From Conchocele bisecta (taxonomy: Eukaryota > Mollusca > Bivalvia > Lucinida > Thyasiridae): DNA of 64,000 nt. The stretch spans positions 44,943,331-45,007,330 of the forward strand of contig CM055265.1 in NCBI GenBank assembly GCA_029237695.1, in the 5' to 3' direction. This document shows, one piece after another, positions 24,401 through 31,978 of this stretch (positions within the stretch are counted from its first letter, which is position 1; each line of letters opens with the position of its first letter). The translations under genes and the position numbers were made by a program. Under the pieces are notes generated by a model. It was not told the origin of the DNA and ran no database searches. It saw only the letters and a program-made list of their open reading frames with translations.

Positions 24401-27400
24401 GAAATAAAGAGTATATATAGAAAAGTATACTTTGCAATGTTGGTGAAATAGGCTACTGGTCTCCGGTCTGGATTCTGGTAAGGATGAACCTTGATCATTA
24501 AATTACCCATCGCATGCTCCAACATGCCACCCACACCAGAAATGGAACGAATAGCAAAACATTTACCAGGGGACAGAATCACCATTGTGGCGTACCTGTA
24601 AGTTTTGCGCCAGATTCTCGCTGCTTCAGTCGGTTATACACGGCCTCATGACCCTCGCTGTTGAACCCAAATCTGAAACATCATTGTGGCTGTGGCTCAA
24701 GAAATGGGGCTTATGGGTTTTGCGAAAAGCTCCAGATCAGACTGTGCACATGCACAGTCTGCTATGTAGCTACACTAGTCGCAAAACCCAGGATCTGCAC
24801 TGTACGCCATTCCATAAATTAGCCTGTGATGTTTCTGAAAAGCAATATGAATCATTACCAGATTATTTGATCAGGAGCTACACGGGTCACAATTACCATA
24901 AGCCCTATTTCTCCAGACACAGCCACCATAGACTTTTAACCTGTAGGATGTGGGAAATGACAATTTGTTGTCTGCTGTTGTTTTATCTTTGTCTTCTTTT
25001 TCAATGGAAAGCATGGTTTGGCAGCACTTTAGAATAATTTCCAATGGAAATTATTCTAAGGTGTTGCCAAAGCAAGTTTTGGTGAACACTAAATGGCCCG
25101 TAGTCTTGGTAAAACATAACAACAGGGTCAGAAGACAATGAAGCTCACCTGCTGGTTGTTTAGTTGAAAAAAATCTGTTACAGTCAGTGACGGTGGTACC
25201 AGAGGCAATTGATTGAGTGATTGGTGTTTAATGGTCCTATAAACAGCTACAATCATTTAAGGAATCCCAAAATCAGAACGGAATATTTACATCGAAAAAA
25301 TTAAAATATAGTCAGCCCTGAAATTAGAATAACCTGACCTGGTGCCAGGTCCATACCAACACCAAAGTCACTTGGCCCCTTCCCCTGACAGTAATGTGAT
25401 TACAAATAATCGTAATACTCACATACAGGGTATAACCAGATTCAACCGTTACATACAAAAATGCAAAAGACATACGCGAGAGCCAAACCCAAGTCTCCGG
25501 TCGGGATTCCAGTAAGGATCAACCCCGATCGTTAAATTAACCATTGCATGCTCCCACCTGCCACCCACTACCAGAGGCAAAAACAGTACTGTTAGCACTT
25601 AATGAATGCTGTTTTGCTAAGTGTCAACTTAACCCTTTCACCGCTATCTTATTTTTTTGTCGTCTGCTGTTTATTTTCTATTTTTCAGTTTTATCATCAA
25701 AAACATGCTTTGACAGCACTTTAGAATAATTTGCAACATGGTTTGCCAGCACTTTAGAATCATTTCCATTGGAAATGATTCTGAAGTGCTGTCAAGCCAT
25801 GTTTTTATTGAGAAATAAGTCGAGATATATAAAAGCAACAACAGACGACAATTGTTGTGAGTAGCAGTCTAAGGGTTAAGAGAGTTTCCATAATTGACGT
25901 CAAAAGTCGACAGACGTGGACTACGACACTAAAGGTATGGCATAATCACTCCTCCCTTTGAAGGCATGGTAAAAAGTATGGGGGCTAGTATTAGAGAGGG
26001 GACTACTATTAGAATAAATACGGTACATGTTTTCCACACCTCGGTAACGTTATGCATACCTGTTAATAACTCCTTCATCCTCTTGCAACCGGAACAGCCT
26101 GGGTTTGTCATTGCCTGGTTGCGGATTGGGCGTGACACTGCCCACCTCGATGAAGCCAAACCCGGTCTTCAACATTCCGTCGACGGCAACCCCGTCCTTG
26201 TCAAAGCCCGCTGCCACACCCACAGGGTTACTGAATGATCGGCCCCAAACTTGGGTGTTCTGTGAGTTGACAAGATAATCAGCTTACTATATGTGGCTGT
26301 GACCACAGGTGAAAGACTTGAGGTAAAAAACGCCCATTGAAAAATCATCCTAATACCCCACCCACCTGTTGCTGTACAGTATATTTGGTTTCTATAGAAA
26401 CCAAACATACTGTACGACAACAGGTGGGTGAGGTAATGGAATTTTGCTTCAATGGGCCTTTATTATGTCGCAGATCCGAATCTTTCACCTGTGACTGTCA
26501 TGGGAAGTAAATGGGGTTCATGGCATTTCTGGAAAGTGTAGCTTTCGGTTTGCTAGCATATGCCTGCAGCCTGATAAGTGTCTGTACTGTTTGTTAGAAG
26601 CATGAAGGCTGTTTCATTGACTGAAGGACGAACTGCGAAGACCTGATCAGACTGTATGATTGTGTAGGCAGATCTGGGTCTAGTAGTCTACAATGGTTGC
26701 AAATGACATAAGCATCATTTTCTTAGTCATAGACCACAACAAAAAGCGGCTTTTTGACCAGTGTAGCTCCTGATCAGCTAGCACACTGAAATAGACTGTT
26801 ACAGGTAAAAATAATCCTTCACATAATATTGAAGATATTACATGTTGGAGAAACTTACAAACTTTTTGATGTAAATGTACACGGACGGACTACTCGGAAC
26901 CTCAATAGCAACACAATATGCCCTATCGCAAAAGGGGGCATAAAAATAGAAAATAACAACACAATTCTGTATTGTAAGGATTACAACGTACAAGAATTGG
27001 CGAATCCGGTTTCGTTGGTCTGGGAACGAGCTTGTATTTTGCGAGACATACACCTAGGTCATGAGCTCTTTCTGGGTTGATCAGCCTCAATGGCGGCATT
27101 ACGTAGTTTCTGTAAAACTTGGCATTGCCCTCGTACACCGAGTAGCCGCAGAAGGCAGCCGTACCTCCGAACACAACAAACAGGAACTCTTTGGTCTTTG
27201 TCTGAAATCATAAACAGTGTGAACCTTTAACCCTTAGAAGGCGGGAACCGAAAACTGTTGTCTGCTGTTGGAACTTATTTTGTATTTTCTCTAAATAAAA
27301 ACATGGTTTGGCAGCATTTTAGAATCATTTCCAATGGAAATGATTCTAAAGTGCTGCCAAACCATGTTTTTGATGAGAAAAATGGAAAATGGAAAATAAA

Positions 27401-30400
27401 AAATAAACAGAGACGACAAATTTTAATTCAGCACTGTAAGGGTTAACCACTAAGTAACTGGAATGGATTGTGATATGTAAATTTTCCGACCACTCCAATC
27501 GTCACACAGTGATTTTCAGACTAGTCCATTTATGAAAATGAGGTGTTATTTCCTAAAATAAAGTGCAGATCCAGATGAGACGGCTCGTCACGAGCCGGCT
27601 CTTCTGGATCTACGCTATTTGCCAATACCACTATACAGGTCCCGTGGTGTTGAAAGGGTTAAACACACTGGGTCTTGGATATGTGTAGAGTGTGCGGAAA
27701 ATGTAAATTAACTGTGGATTTGTATTATATTTCTGATTATGTATTATTTGTAGATTGGTATTAGTTAACATTACTCCTTAAAATGTGTGATCCAAATATT
27801 GTCATTTGCTGAATTTCTATATTGATCTTATTTCTTAATAAAACATGTATTGACAGCTCATGAGAATCATCTCCATTGGAGATTGATTCTCATGTGCTGT
27901 CAAAATATGTTTTTGTCAAGTTGAAGTAAAATGATCATAATAACTAACCAGCATTCAGCATACAGATGTACATGGGTTAACTTGTCAACCAAATATTTCA
28001 GCTTATCCAGGACAATTTGAATTTGGTTATCCCTGAGGTTAGTTTCCTGTATTTCCACTGACAATTTTGGATGATACTTTTAAAAAATGTAACAGTAACT
28101 ATAATCTTCTGCTTTTTTATGTCGTGAATCAACATTTTTGATATAAATGTATTTCTATAACTGCATGTTTTCCGCTTTATATGCAACGGGTTGCACTATA
28201 TCACTACACCATGCTACAGAGTAAAAATGTGTGTACATGTACTAGCATTTACACTAAAATATACAGCCAGATGGCCGCTGCCAACATGTCGAGCCCGGCG
28301 AGGCATTTGATGGTCTTAGAGTGAATATAAGGTATATAAAAGCTTTAACGCAAACTTTAGTCATTTGACCTTGATCTTGGGCATGTAACAATTTACATGG
28401 GTGGGCTATAGAATGAAAATATGGATGATAATAAAGAATTATTTGAAGTATTGTGGATGAATATGGATGATGTTCAATAAGCATACAAAGTTTCAAATAA
28501 ATCTGACTTACGGTTACAGAGATAGTAGGTATGTGAAAACTTTAACGCAAATTTTGACAGAAACTTTAACGCAAACTTCCAAGTCATTTTACCTTGACCT
28601 TGGGGCACAGGGGCCACATGAATTGGACACAGAATGAATATATGGATGATGTCCAATAAGCATACAAAGTGTCAAGGAAATCTGACTTACGGTTACAGAG
28701 ATAGTAGGTATCTGAAAACATTTCACCTTGGGCACAGGGACCACATGAGTGGGATACTCATATATATATATAAGGTATTTAAAAACTTCAACGCAGATTT
28801 CGGACGGACGGACGCACGGACTTCATTGTGATCACTATGTCTCGCTTTCCCCAAGCGGGCTCAACAAAAATCCTGCAGGTTGTTGACGTTCATACTTCGC
28901 TATATTGTTATTGAGAGGAAATTCTACAATATGACACAAGAATTTTACCCAAATCTACCAAAATCTTCATATAATTACTATATGTGTTAATAAATAAAGC
29001 TATACACATAATAATAATGATGTTTGGGCTGTACTTACATAATGTATGTCATTAATTTGCTCATACCAGGGCCCATTTTAATGTTTTGATGCAAAATGGA
29101 AATATTTGTATATGAAATAAAGGGAGAGTACCGCGATAAACTTAATACTAGGAATTAAGCCAAGGAAGATAATCCACTTTATAATGGCTAAACATGCAAA
29201 ATGGGAATGATGATTTTTAATTGAATTTTCGCCCGCCAGGACGTGTAGCCATCTTGTACATAATCACTTGTTGAGGCTATGCCTCTAAGGAAATTTGCAA
29301 TCACAGTCTGATCAGGGTCTACACTGTTTTCCATCTTGTACATACTCACTGTATACCGTATACAAGCAAGCCGCGTGTCACCCACCAGGACGTGTAGCCA
29401 TCTTATAACAATCACTTGTTGAGGCTATACCTTCTAGGGGCAATTTGCAATCACAGTCTGATCAGGGTCTACCCGGTTCCCCATTTTGTGCATAGCCACT
29501 TGTTGAGGCTATACCTGTAGAGGAAATATGCATTCACAATCTAATCAGGATCTACACAGTTTCCCATATTGTACATAATCAACTATATATATTATATAAC
29601 GAGCTACCCCACTAAAATACACGGTGTTCTGGTCAATACAATATAATATTGGGCTTTGTCTACATAGAGTTGTGAAAAACATTCAAGCTATTTGACAAGA
29701 TATACAAACCATACACAAATTTAAAAATATATATATTGCATGCATATTAAGGTTCATTTTCATCAATGTTCTTAATACAAGATCGTTTATTATTGTTATT
29801 GTAGATGAATATTTATATATATATATATATACCGGTATATATAGCCTTCCTGTGTGTTTGTTTGTTTATTGGTGTTTAACGGCCTATCAACAGCTACGGT
29901 CATGTAAGGCCGGGCAAACAGGTTCGATCCCATTTTAACCTGCTGCATTGGGGGGAAAATCCCAAAATCAGAACGGAATATTTACATCGAGATACAACAT
30001 ATTCAGCCCTGAAATTAGAATAACCTGACCTGGTGCCAGGTCCATACCGCACCAAAGTCACTTGGCCCCTTCCCTTATTTAAAAGTAATACCTGTAGGAT
30101 TACTCTTATAAGGGGTATAACCAGATTCAACTGTCACATACAAAATGCCAAAGACGTATGTGAGGGCCAAACCAGGTCTCCAGTCGGGATTCCGGTAAGG
30201 ATAAACCCTGATCGTTAAATTACCCATTGCATGCTCCCACCTGCCACCCACGCCTTCCTGTGTGAGTTTTGAAATGTATCTCCGTAAATTAAATTGCAAT
30301 AACTAATATGTCCAGAAGTCATTTAGTGCTAATAAAAACATTCATTCAATGCATTATACTTTGTTTTTAACTATTTCAAAAAGATTTTGGCATATAATTA

Positions 30401-31146
30401 CTCGGCGAAATACATATTGCAATACTATGGAGGTGACCGGTTAGACAGTTGGACTAGTATATGTGCCATATGAAATCATGATCGATGGCAACTTAAAGTT
30501 AGACAACTGAGACATAATTAATGAGTCTCGATCACGGTAGTCTCCCTTTATAATAATGATACATGTATATTAATCGCTTTCCCGTGGAAATATGTGCTTT
30601 ATTCTTCCCTTTTTTGGTCAAAATGTGCTTATTGTATGATATACTAACAGGCCCGTAGCCAGGGGGGGTCGGAGCGGTCGGACGACCCCCCCACCCAGCC
30701 TCGAGGTCCACTTTTTTAGCCTCGATGTCCACTTTTTTAGACCCCCTAGATACCTCAGGCCCCTTTGGCCTTCGAAACGACCCCCCCTTCAAACAGGTCT
30801 GGCTACGGGCCTGACTAATGATATATTGTTGAAAACATGTATAATATAACCATAAATGTTATATTTAATGAAGATTTGGGTAGATTTTGGTAAGATTTGG
30901 GTAGATTTGGGTAAATCATGCTACCGCAAATCTCAGCTCTACCAGACTACGGATGTATGGTCCCTGCTCAATCATAGGAGCTTTATGGGATGAATGAAAA
31001 GCCGATGTGATAATCCAGTTACACTGATGATCTCTATGTATCTAGAAGGAATGACAGCATTCATCATCTCAGTCAATGGAAGTAACTTCATTTACCTTTG
31101 ACTGGCTCGCTAATTGTAAGTTATTAATCCGCATGTTGGGAACCAT
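15271..31146 (-). CDS. DHODH: DHODH, dihydroorotate dehydrogenase (quinone), mitochondrial, 8 exons (gene span)
   Basis: Class 2 dihydroorotate dehydrogenase oxidises dihydroorotate to orotate with FMN and passes electrons to ubiquinone at the mitochondrial inner membrane (fourth step of de novo pyrimidine synthesis). Eight minus-strand exons join in frame: 31146-31096, 27201-26992, 26259-26060, 24672-24596, 21089-20902, 20075-19965, 18387-18234 and 15434-15271, 1155 nt including a stop, about 384 residues (human 395). Visible parts are a short basic N-terminus, one membrane segment (about residues 23-40), the quinone-tunnel helices (about 43-80) and the FMN barrel. Key residues are the catalytic Ser221 in NVSSPNT, Lys259 in LVKIAPDL, Asn289 in VSNTT and the FMN-phosphate loop VGVGGISCG (336-344). 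All introns are GT-AG. The family's C-terminal stretch (GADH-type ending) was not found: the last exon reads into TAA just where a perfect GTAAGT donor also sits, so a further exon may exist. Identity is certain; the 3' end is not. Confidence 0.95.
15530..15668. repeat. Tandem-core element fragment
   Basis: TCTGACCTTGACCTTGAGC, GATGATGATAAATAAGCATA and GTCGGTCGGTCGG are the unit and microsatellite of the HINE-like families. Confidence 0.6.
15686..16412. repeat. 23-bp minisatellite, about 30 units
   Basis: Unit GATTTTGTGCTAAGAACATG plus TGC, with C/T variants and indels. The first unit merges with a GAGACATACCATGTGATTTTG hairpin-family end, which looks like the seed. Confidence 0.95.
16607..18080. 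mobile_element. MITE family B split by an insertion
   Basis: Left 16607-16682 ends TTATTAATTTTT; right 17872-18080 resumes ATTATACTGAATTT and carries the hairpin and mirrored end. The intact copy at 11104 shows these are adjacent. Confidence 0.75.
16683..17871 (+). mobile_element. 1.19 kb tandem-core element inserted in a MITE
   Basis: Begins AGCCAGGTTTTTTAAAAAA, has a GGGCGGGCGGGC run and three units of about 190 bp (TACCACCTAGGACCACCAAA), then a block like the element at 9489 (CACTTCACATGGGTGTTTATC, CCGTCCGTCCGTCC, CGGCCATCTAG), and ends CCTCGTTTCTTGTT. No target duplication is seen. Confidence 0.7.
18234..18387 (-). CDS. DHODH: DHODH exon 7 (substrate-binding NTT)
   Basis: Encodes [16 protein letters not shown], then [19 protein letters not shown] and MYRLTKG. 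VSNTT and ETGGLSG are family hallmarks for orotate and FMN binding. TTTTCAG acceptor, GTAATT donor, phase 0 in and 1 out. Confidence 0.97.
18436..18682. mobile_element. piggyBac-like MITE, family C
   Basis: TTAA|CCCTTTCAACACCACAGG and AGGGGTGAAAGGG|TTAA; hairpin around GAGCCGGCTCGTGACAAGCC. Confidence 0.85.
18686..18845. repeat. Tandem-core element fragment
   Basis: ATATGAAGTTTCAAGCCAAT, CTGACTTACGGTTACAGAGA and GACCTTGACCTTGGG match the units at 28267-28864. Confidence 0.6.
18846..19960. other. DHODH intron 6, no gene
   Basis: Only AACAAGAGTTGTCAGAAGAC (19752), the reverse of a CTCTTGTT repeat end, and GACGGACGGAC-like traces (19860) are recognised. Confidence 0.4.
19965..20075 (-). CDS. 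DHODH: DHODH exon 6 (FMN lysine)
   Basis: 37 codons in phase 0: [20 protein letters not shown] then [17 protein letters not shown]. The Lys in LVKIAPDL contacts FMN and orotate in the family. TTTACAG acceptor, GTTTGT donor. Confidence 0.95.
20139..20379. mobile_element. piggyBac-like MITE, family C (right end worn)
   Basis: TTAA|CCCTTTGAACCC left; the right end reads GGGGTGAAAGGATCAA, so the TTAA is mutated. Perfect hairpin GAGACGGCTCGTAACGAGCC. Confidence 0.75.
20902..21089 (-). CDS. DHODH: DHODH exon 5 (catalytic base)
   Basis: Encodes [14 protein letters not shown], then [20 protein letters not shown] and EELIAK. The second Ser of NVSSPNT (Ser221 of this model) is the catalytic base of class 2 enzymes. 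TTTACAG acceptor, GTAAGG donor, phase 1 in and 0 out. Confidence 0.97.
21100..21786. other. DHODH intron 4 sequence, no feature
   Basis: No repeat or coding motif recognised. Confidence 0.4.
21787..22146. mobile_element. MITE family H
   Basis: Hairpin GGAATGAATGGCCTTTTTGT with mirror, TCGCGGGAATACTGGACGA at the tip, then TATAATTCCAGC to GCTGGAATTATTATA. Other copies are at 48410, 56648 and 62481. It reads as an open frame only because the hairpin lacks stops. Confidence 0.85.
22147..22647. other. DHODH intron 4 sequence, no feature
   Basis: Nothing recognised. Confidence 0.4.
22648..22880. mobile_element. MITE family K (GAGAAATGGGGCTTAT)
   Basis: GACTGGAGAAATGGGGCTTA left with mirror ATAAGCCCCATTTCCTCAGTC right; inner hairpin TCAGACTGCGC/GATCAGGGTCTGC. 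Confidence 0.75.
22924..23248. mobile_element. MITE family B
   Basis: CTGTAGCCGATTTCACCAAA left and TTTGGTGAAATCGGCTACAG right are exact complements; AAGTATAC blocks inside. Confidence 0.8.
23249..23776. repeat. Degenerate CATGTGATTT family material
   Basis: TGAGACATGCCATGTGATTT (23452) and ATACAGTCGAACCTCTCTGA (23623) are recognisable ends; no gene. Confidence 0.4.
23777..23872. mobile_element. pogo/Tc1-like hairpin MITE with SINE-head fragment inside
   Basis: CAGTGAAACCTCTCTAAACC pairs with GGTTTAGAGAGATTCCACTG; the loop holds GTTTGTTTGTTTGTTTATTA from the SINE-like repeat head. Confidence 0.65.
24094..24459. mobile_element. MITE family B with replaced interior
   Basis: CCAGTAGCCGATTTCATCAA and TTGGTGAAATAGGCTACTGG are inverted ends; the interior lacks the usual hairpin and instead repeats a GTATCTATATCATGTACATG block twice (24183, 24313). 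Confidence 0.65.
24460..24575. repeat. SINE-like repeat 3' segment
   Basis: TCTCCGGTCTGGATTCTGGT and CATGCTCCAACATGCCACCC match 25490-25570 and 30175-30250. Confidence 0.6.
24596..24672 (-). CDS. DHODH: DHODH exon 4
   Basis: 77 nt encoding [19 protein letters not shown] then ESGAKLT. It corresponds to the human RYGFNSHG segment, with Tyr to Phe and His to Glu changes that are visible here. Phase 2 in, phase 1 out, GTACGC donor. A family K hairpin MITE begins about 10 bp outside the acceptor. Confidence 0.93.
24684..24929. mobile_element. MITE family K next to DHODH exon 4
   Basis: TGTGGCTGTGGCTCAAGAAA left, TTTCTCCAGACACAGCCACC right. It ends about 10 bp from the exon 4 acceptor. Confidence 0.7.
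24958..25095. mobile_element. Family A MITE fragment
   Basis: TTGTTGTCTGCTG, GGTTTGGCAGCACTTTAGAA and mirrored GTGTTGCCAAAGC; no TTAA ends. Confidence 0.55.
25204..25585. repeat. SINE-like dispersed repeat
   Basis: GTGATTGGTGTTTAATGGTC, CAGAACGGAATATTTACATC, GACCTGGTGCCAGGTCC and TGCTCCCACCTGCCACCCAC in the same order as at 29855-30260. Confidence 0.65.
25629..25879. mobile_element. piggyBac-like MITE, family A
   Basis: TTAA|CCCTTTCACCGC and GCAGTCTAAGGG|TTAA; hairpin TCATTTCCATTGGAAATGA. Confidence 0.8.
26060..26259 (-). CDS. DHODH: DHODH exon 3 (start of FMN barrel)
   Basis: Encodes [20 protein letters not shown] and on to [17 protein letters not shown] and EDEGVIN, all strongly conserved in class 2 enzymes. 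CAG acceptor, GTATGC donor, exits in phase 2 within an Arg codon. Confidence 0.97.
26300..26505. mobile_element. Hairpin MITE in DHODH intron 2
   Basis: CACAGGTGAAAGA left with TCTTTCACCTGTGA right, arms through CCACCCACCTGTTG and GTACAGTATATTTGGTTTCT. Confidence 0.75.
26506..26985. other. DHODH intron 2, no gene
   Basis: A CTGATCAGACTG fragment of family K lies near 26642; otherwise nothing recognised. Confidence 0.4.
26992..27201 (-). CDS. DHODH: DHODH exon 2 (membrane anchor and quinone-tunnel helices)
   Basis: 70 codons, phase 0 at both ends, TTTCAG acceptor and GTACGT donor. A hydrophobic segment [18 protein letters not shown] is followed by [19 protein letters not shown], which matches the N-terminal helical pair that forms the ubiquinone tunnel and the site of brequinar-type inhibitors in the human enzyme. 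Confidence 0.95.
27227..27446. mobile_element. piggyBac-like MITE, family A
   Basis: TTAA|CCCTTAGAAGGC and CACTGTAAGGG|TTAA with an almost perfect hairpin TTTGGCAGCATTTTAGAATC. Its right TTAA is shared with the next element. Confidence 0.85.
27443..27662. mobile_element. piggyBac-like MITE, family C, sharing a TTAA with family A
   Basis: TTAA|CCACTAAGTAACTGG left and GTGGTGTTGAAAGGG|TTAA right; hairpin GAGACGGCTCGTCACGAGCC. Confidence 0.8.
27663..28266. other. DHODH intron 1, no gene; one hairpin fragment
   Basis: A family A core (CATGAGAATCATCTCCATTG and mirror) lies at 27840-27912; the rest is unrecognised. Confidence 0.45.
28267..28864 (-). mobile_element. Tandem-core element (HINE/Helentron-like)
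   Basis: Read on the minus strand it runs from TTGAGCCCGCTTGGGGAAAG to GCAGCGGCCATCTGG. It has GGACGGACGGACGC and tandem units with TCTGACTTACGGTTACAGAG and TTTACCTTGACCTTGGGGC. Confidence 0.75.
28865..29219. other. DHODH intron 1, no feature
   Basis: Nothing recognised. Confidence 0.4.
29220..29582. repeat. Irregular tandem repeat, 3-4 units of about 100 bp
   Basis: ATCACTTGTTGAGGCTAT, AATTTGCAATCACAGTCTGA and TCAGGGTCTACAC recur at 29265, 29410, 29490 and 29540. Confidence 0.65.
29853..30262. repeat. SINE-like dispersed repeat, longest copy
   Basis: GTTTGTTTGTTTATTGGTGT, TTAACGGCCTATCAACAGC, CCTGCTGCATTGGGG, AACCTGACCTGGTGCCAGG, ATTCCGGTAAGG, then CCCACCTGCCACCCACGCC. No clear tRNA box was seen, so the class is open. 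Confidence 0.65.
30648..30813. mobile_element. 166-bp hairpin MITE with ACTAA duplication
   Basis: CAGGCCCGTAGCCAG left and CTGGCTACGGGCCTG right are inverted, flanked by ACTAA (30643-30647 and 30814-30818). The GGCCCGTAGCCAGG end is one I recall from many aquatic invertebrates. Confidence 0.85.
31096..31146 (-). CDS. DHODH: DHODH exon 1 (start codon, N-terminal leader)
   Basis: Encodes 17 residues, [17 protein letters not shown], then a GTAAAT donor in phase 0. The ATG at 31146 is taken as start because an in-frame TGA lies two codons upstream; a second in-frame ATG at 31134 is an alternative. The link to exon 2 rests on phase and on the basic leader running into the KTKEF that precedes the membrane segment, so it is less certain than the other exons. 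The leader is short, as expected for a bipartite mitochondrial signal and anchor. Confidence 0.72.
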
Positions 31147-31400
31147 TTTTCAACCAACGGAAGTACGGACTGGTTTCATGGTAATCATGAATTAAATATT
31201 GTAAATTACATTAATATGGGCTATTTCTTGCCATGTGTTCATGTTAATGTGACTTTCCATGTTGTATGTCAACACAGGCAGTGTCGATCTTGCACAAAAA
31301 CAAAATCAGCGGATGAACAGCAAGATAAATCACGAAACCAGTCAAAGGTAGCCTAATTTACGTCACTTCCGCTGGTTGAAAAAACAACAAGAACAAAAAC
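31147..31400. promoter_or_regulatory. Bidirectional promoter of DHODH and DDX1
   Basis: Only 254 bp separate the two start codons. No TATA box is evident. An imperfect inverted repeat is visible: GAAACCAGTC and ACTTCCGYTGGTTGAAAAA occur leftward at about 31147-31180 and rightward at 31334-31385. Each arm contains an ETS-type CGGAAGT core (31158-31164, and complement 31365-31371). The right arm reads TTACGTCACTTCCGC (31358-31372), an overlapping CRE-like TGACGTAA and ETS site. Co-regulation of the pair is inferred. Confidence 0.7.
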
Positions 31401-31403
31401 ATG
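31401..31403 (+). CDS. DDX1: DDX1 exon 1 (start codon only, coding part)
   Basis: ATG in a good context (A at -3) is followed at once by a GTGAGT donor. Joining it to the TTTCAG acceptor before 42290 gives [14 protein letters not shown] in frame, close to the human start [12 protein letters not shown]. The 5' end of the untranslated part is unknown. An alternative is an undetected first exon, or starting at the ATG at 42310. Confidence 0.6.
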
Positions 31404-31856
31404 GTGAGTGTCCCACCTTCTCGTATAATATACATCCTGCGATACGAGTCATTAACACATCGGTTTCGTTCATCCCATAAAGTGCCTATGTGCTCAATAT
31501 CAGGTCGAAAGCTCTAGGGGAGGTGGGGGTATGAAGTGGTACGAAGGTCAGCTGATGTTCTTAAATGTTCAATGGTGTGGGAATTTGGATATGGTTTACA
31601 CCAGAACCATATTCAGTCGGTAAGCACACATGTTCATTGCATACCCGCATTGTTTTGTTTTTTTTTCTTCTAAATTGCAAGGTTGTTGTTGTTGTTGCTT
31701 TTGTAAGGTCGATCATGGCTCCTAGACGCTCATTGAAACAGGACATCAAGTAGAAACGTCCCTGTGTATATCCGGACCAATATCAAAACTCGCAGAGAGA
31801 GCGGGGAGGGGGTATAGAGAGATTGGGGGAGCGGAGGGAGAGAGATAGAGAGAGAG

Positions 31857-31888
<32 letters not shown>

Positions 31889-31946
31889 TGAGAGGGCAGG
31901 GGCACAGGAGAAATGGATGGGTGGAAGATAGACGGGGCAGATGGAG

Positions 31947-31978
<32 letters not shown>

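Noticed and set aside
24585..25037. 150-codon plus-strand frame
   Set aside because: It runs antisense through DHODH exon 4 and through a family K MITE and a family A fragment.
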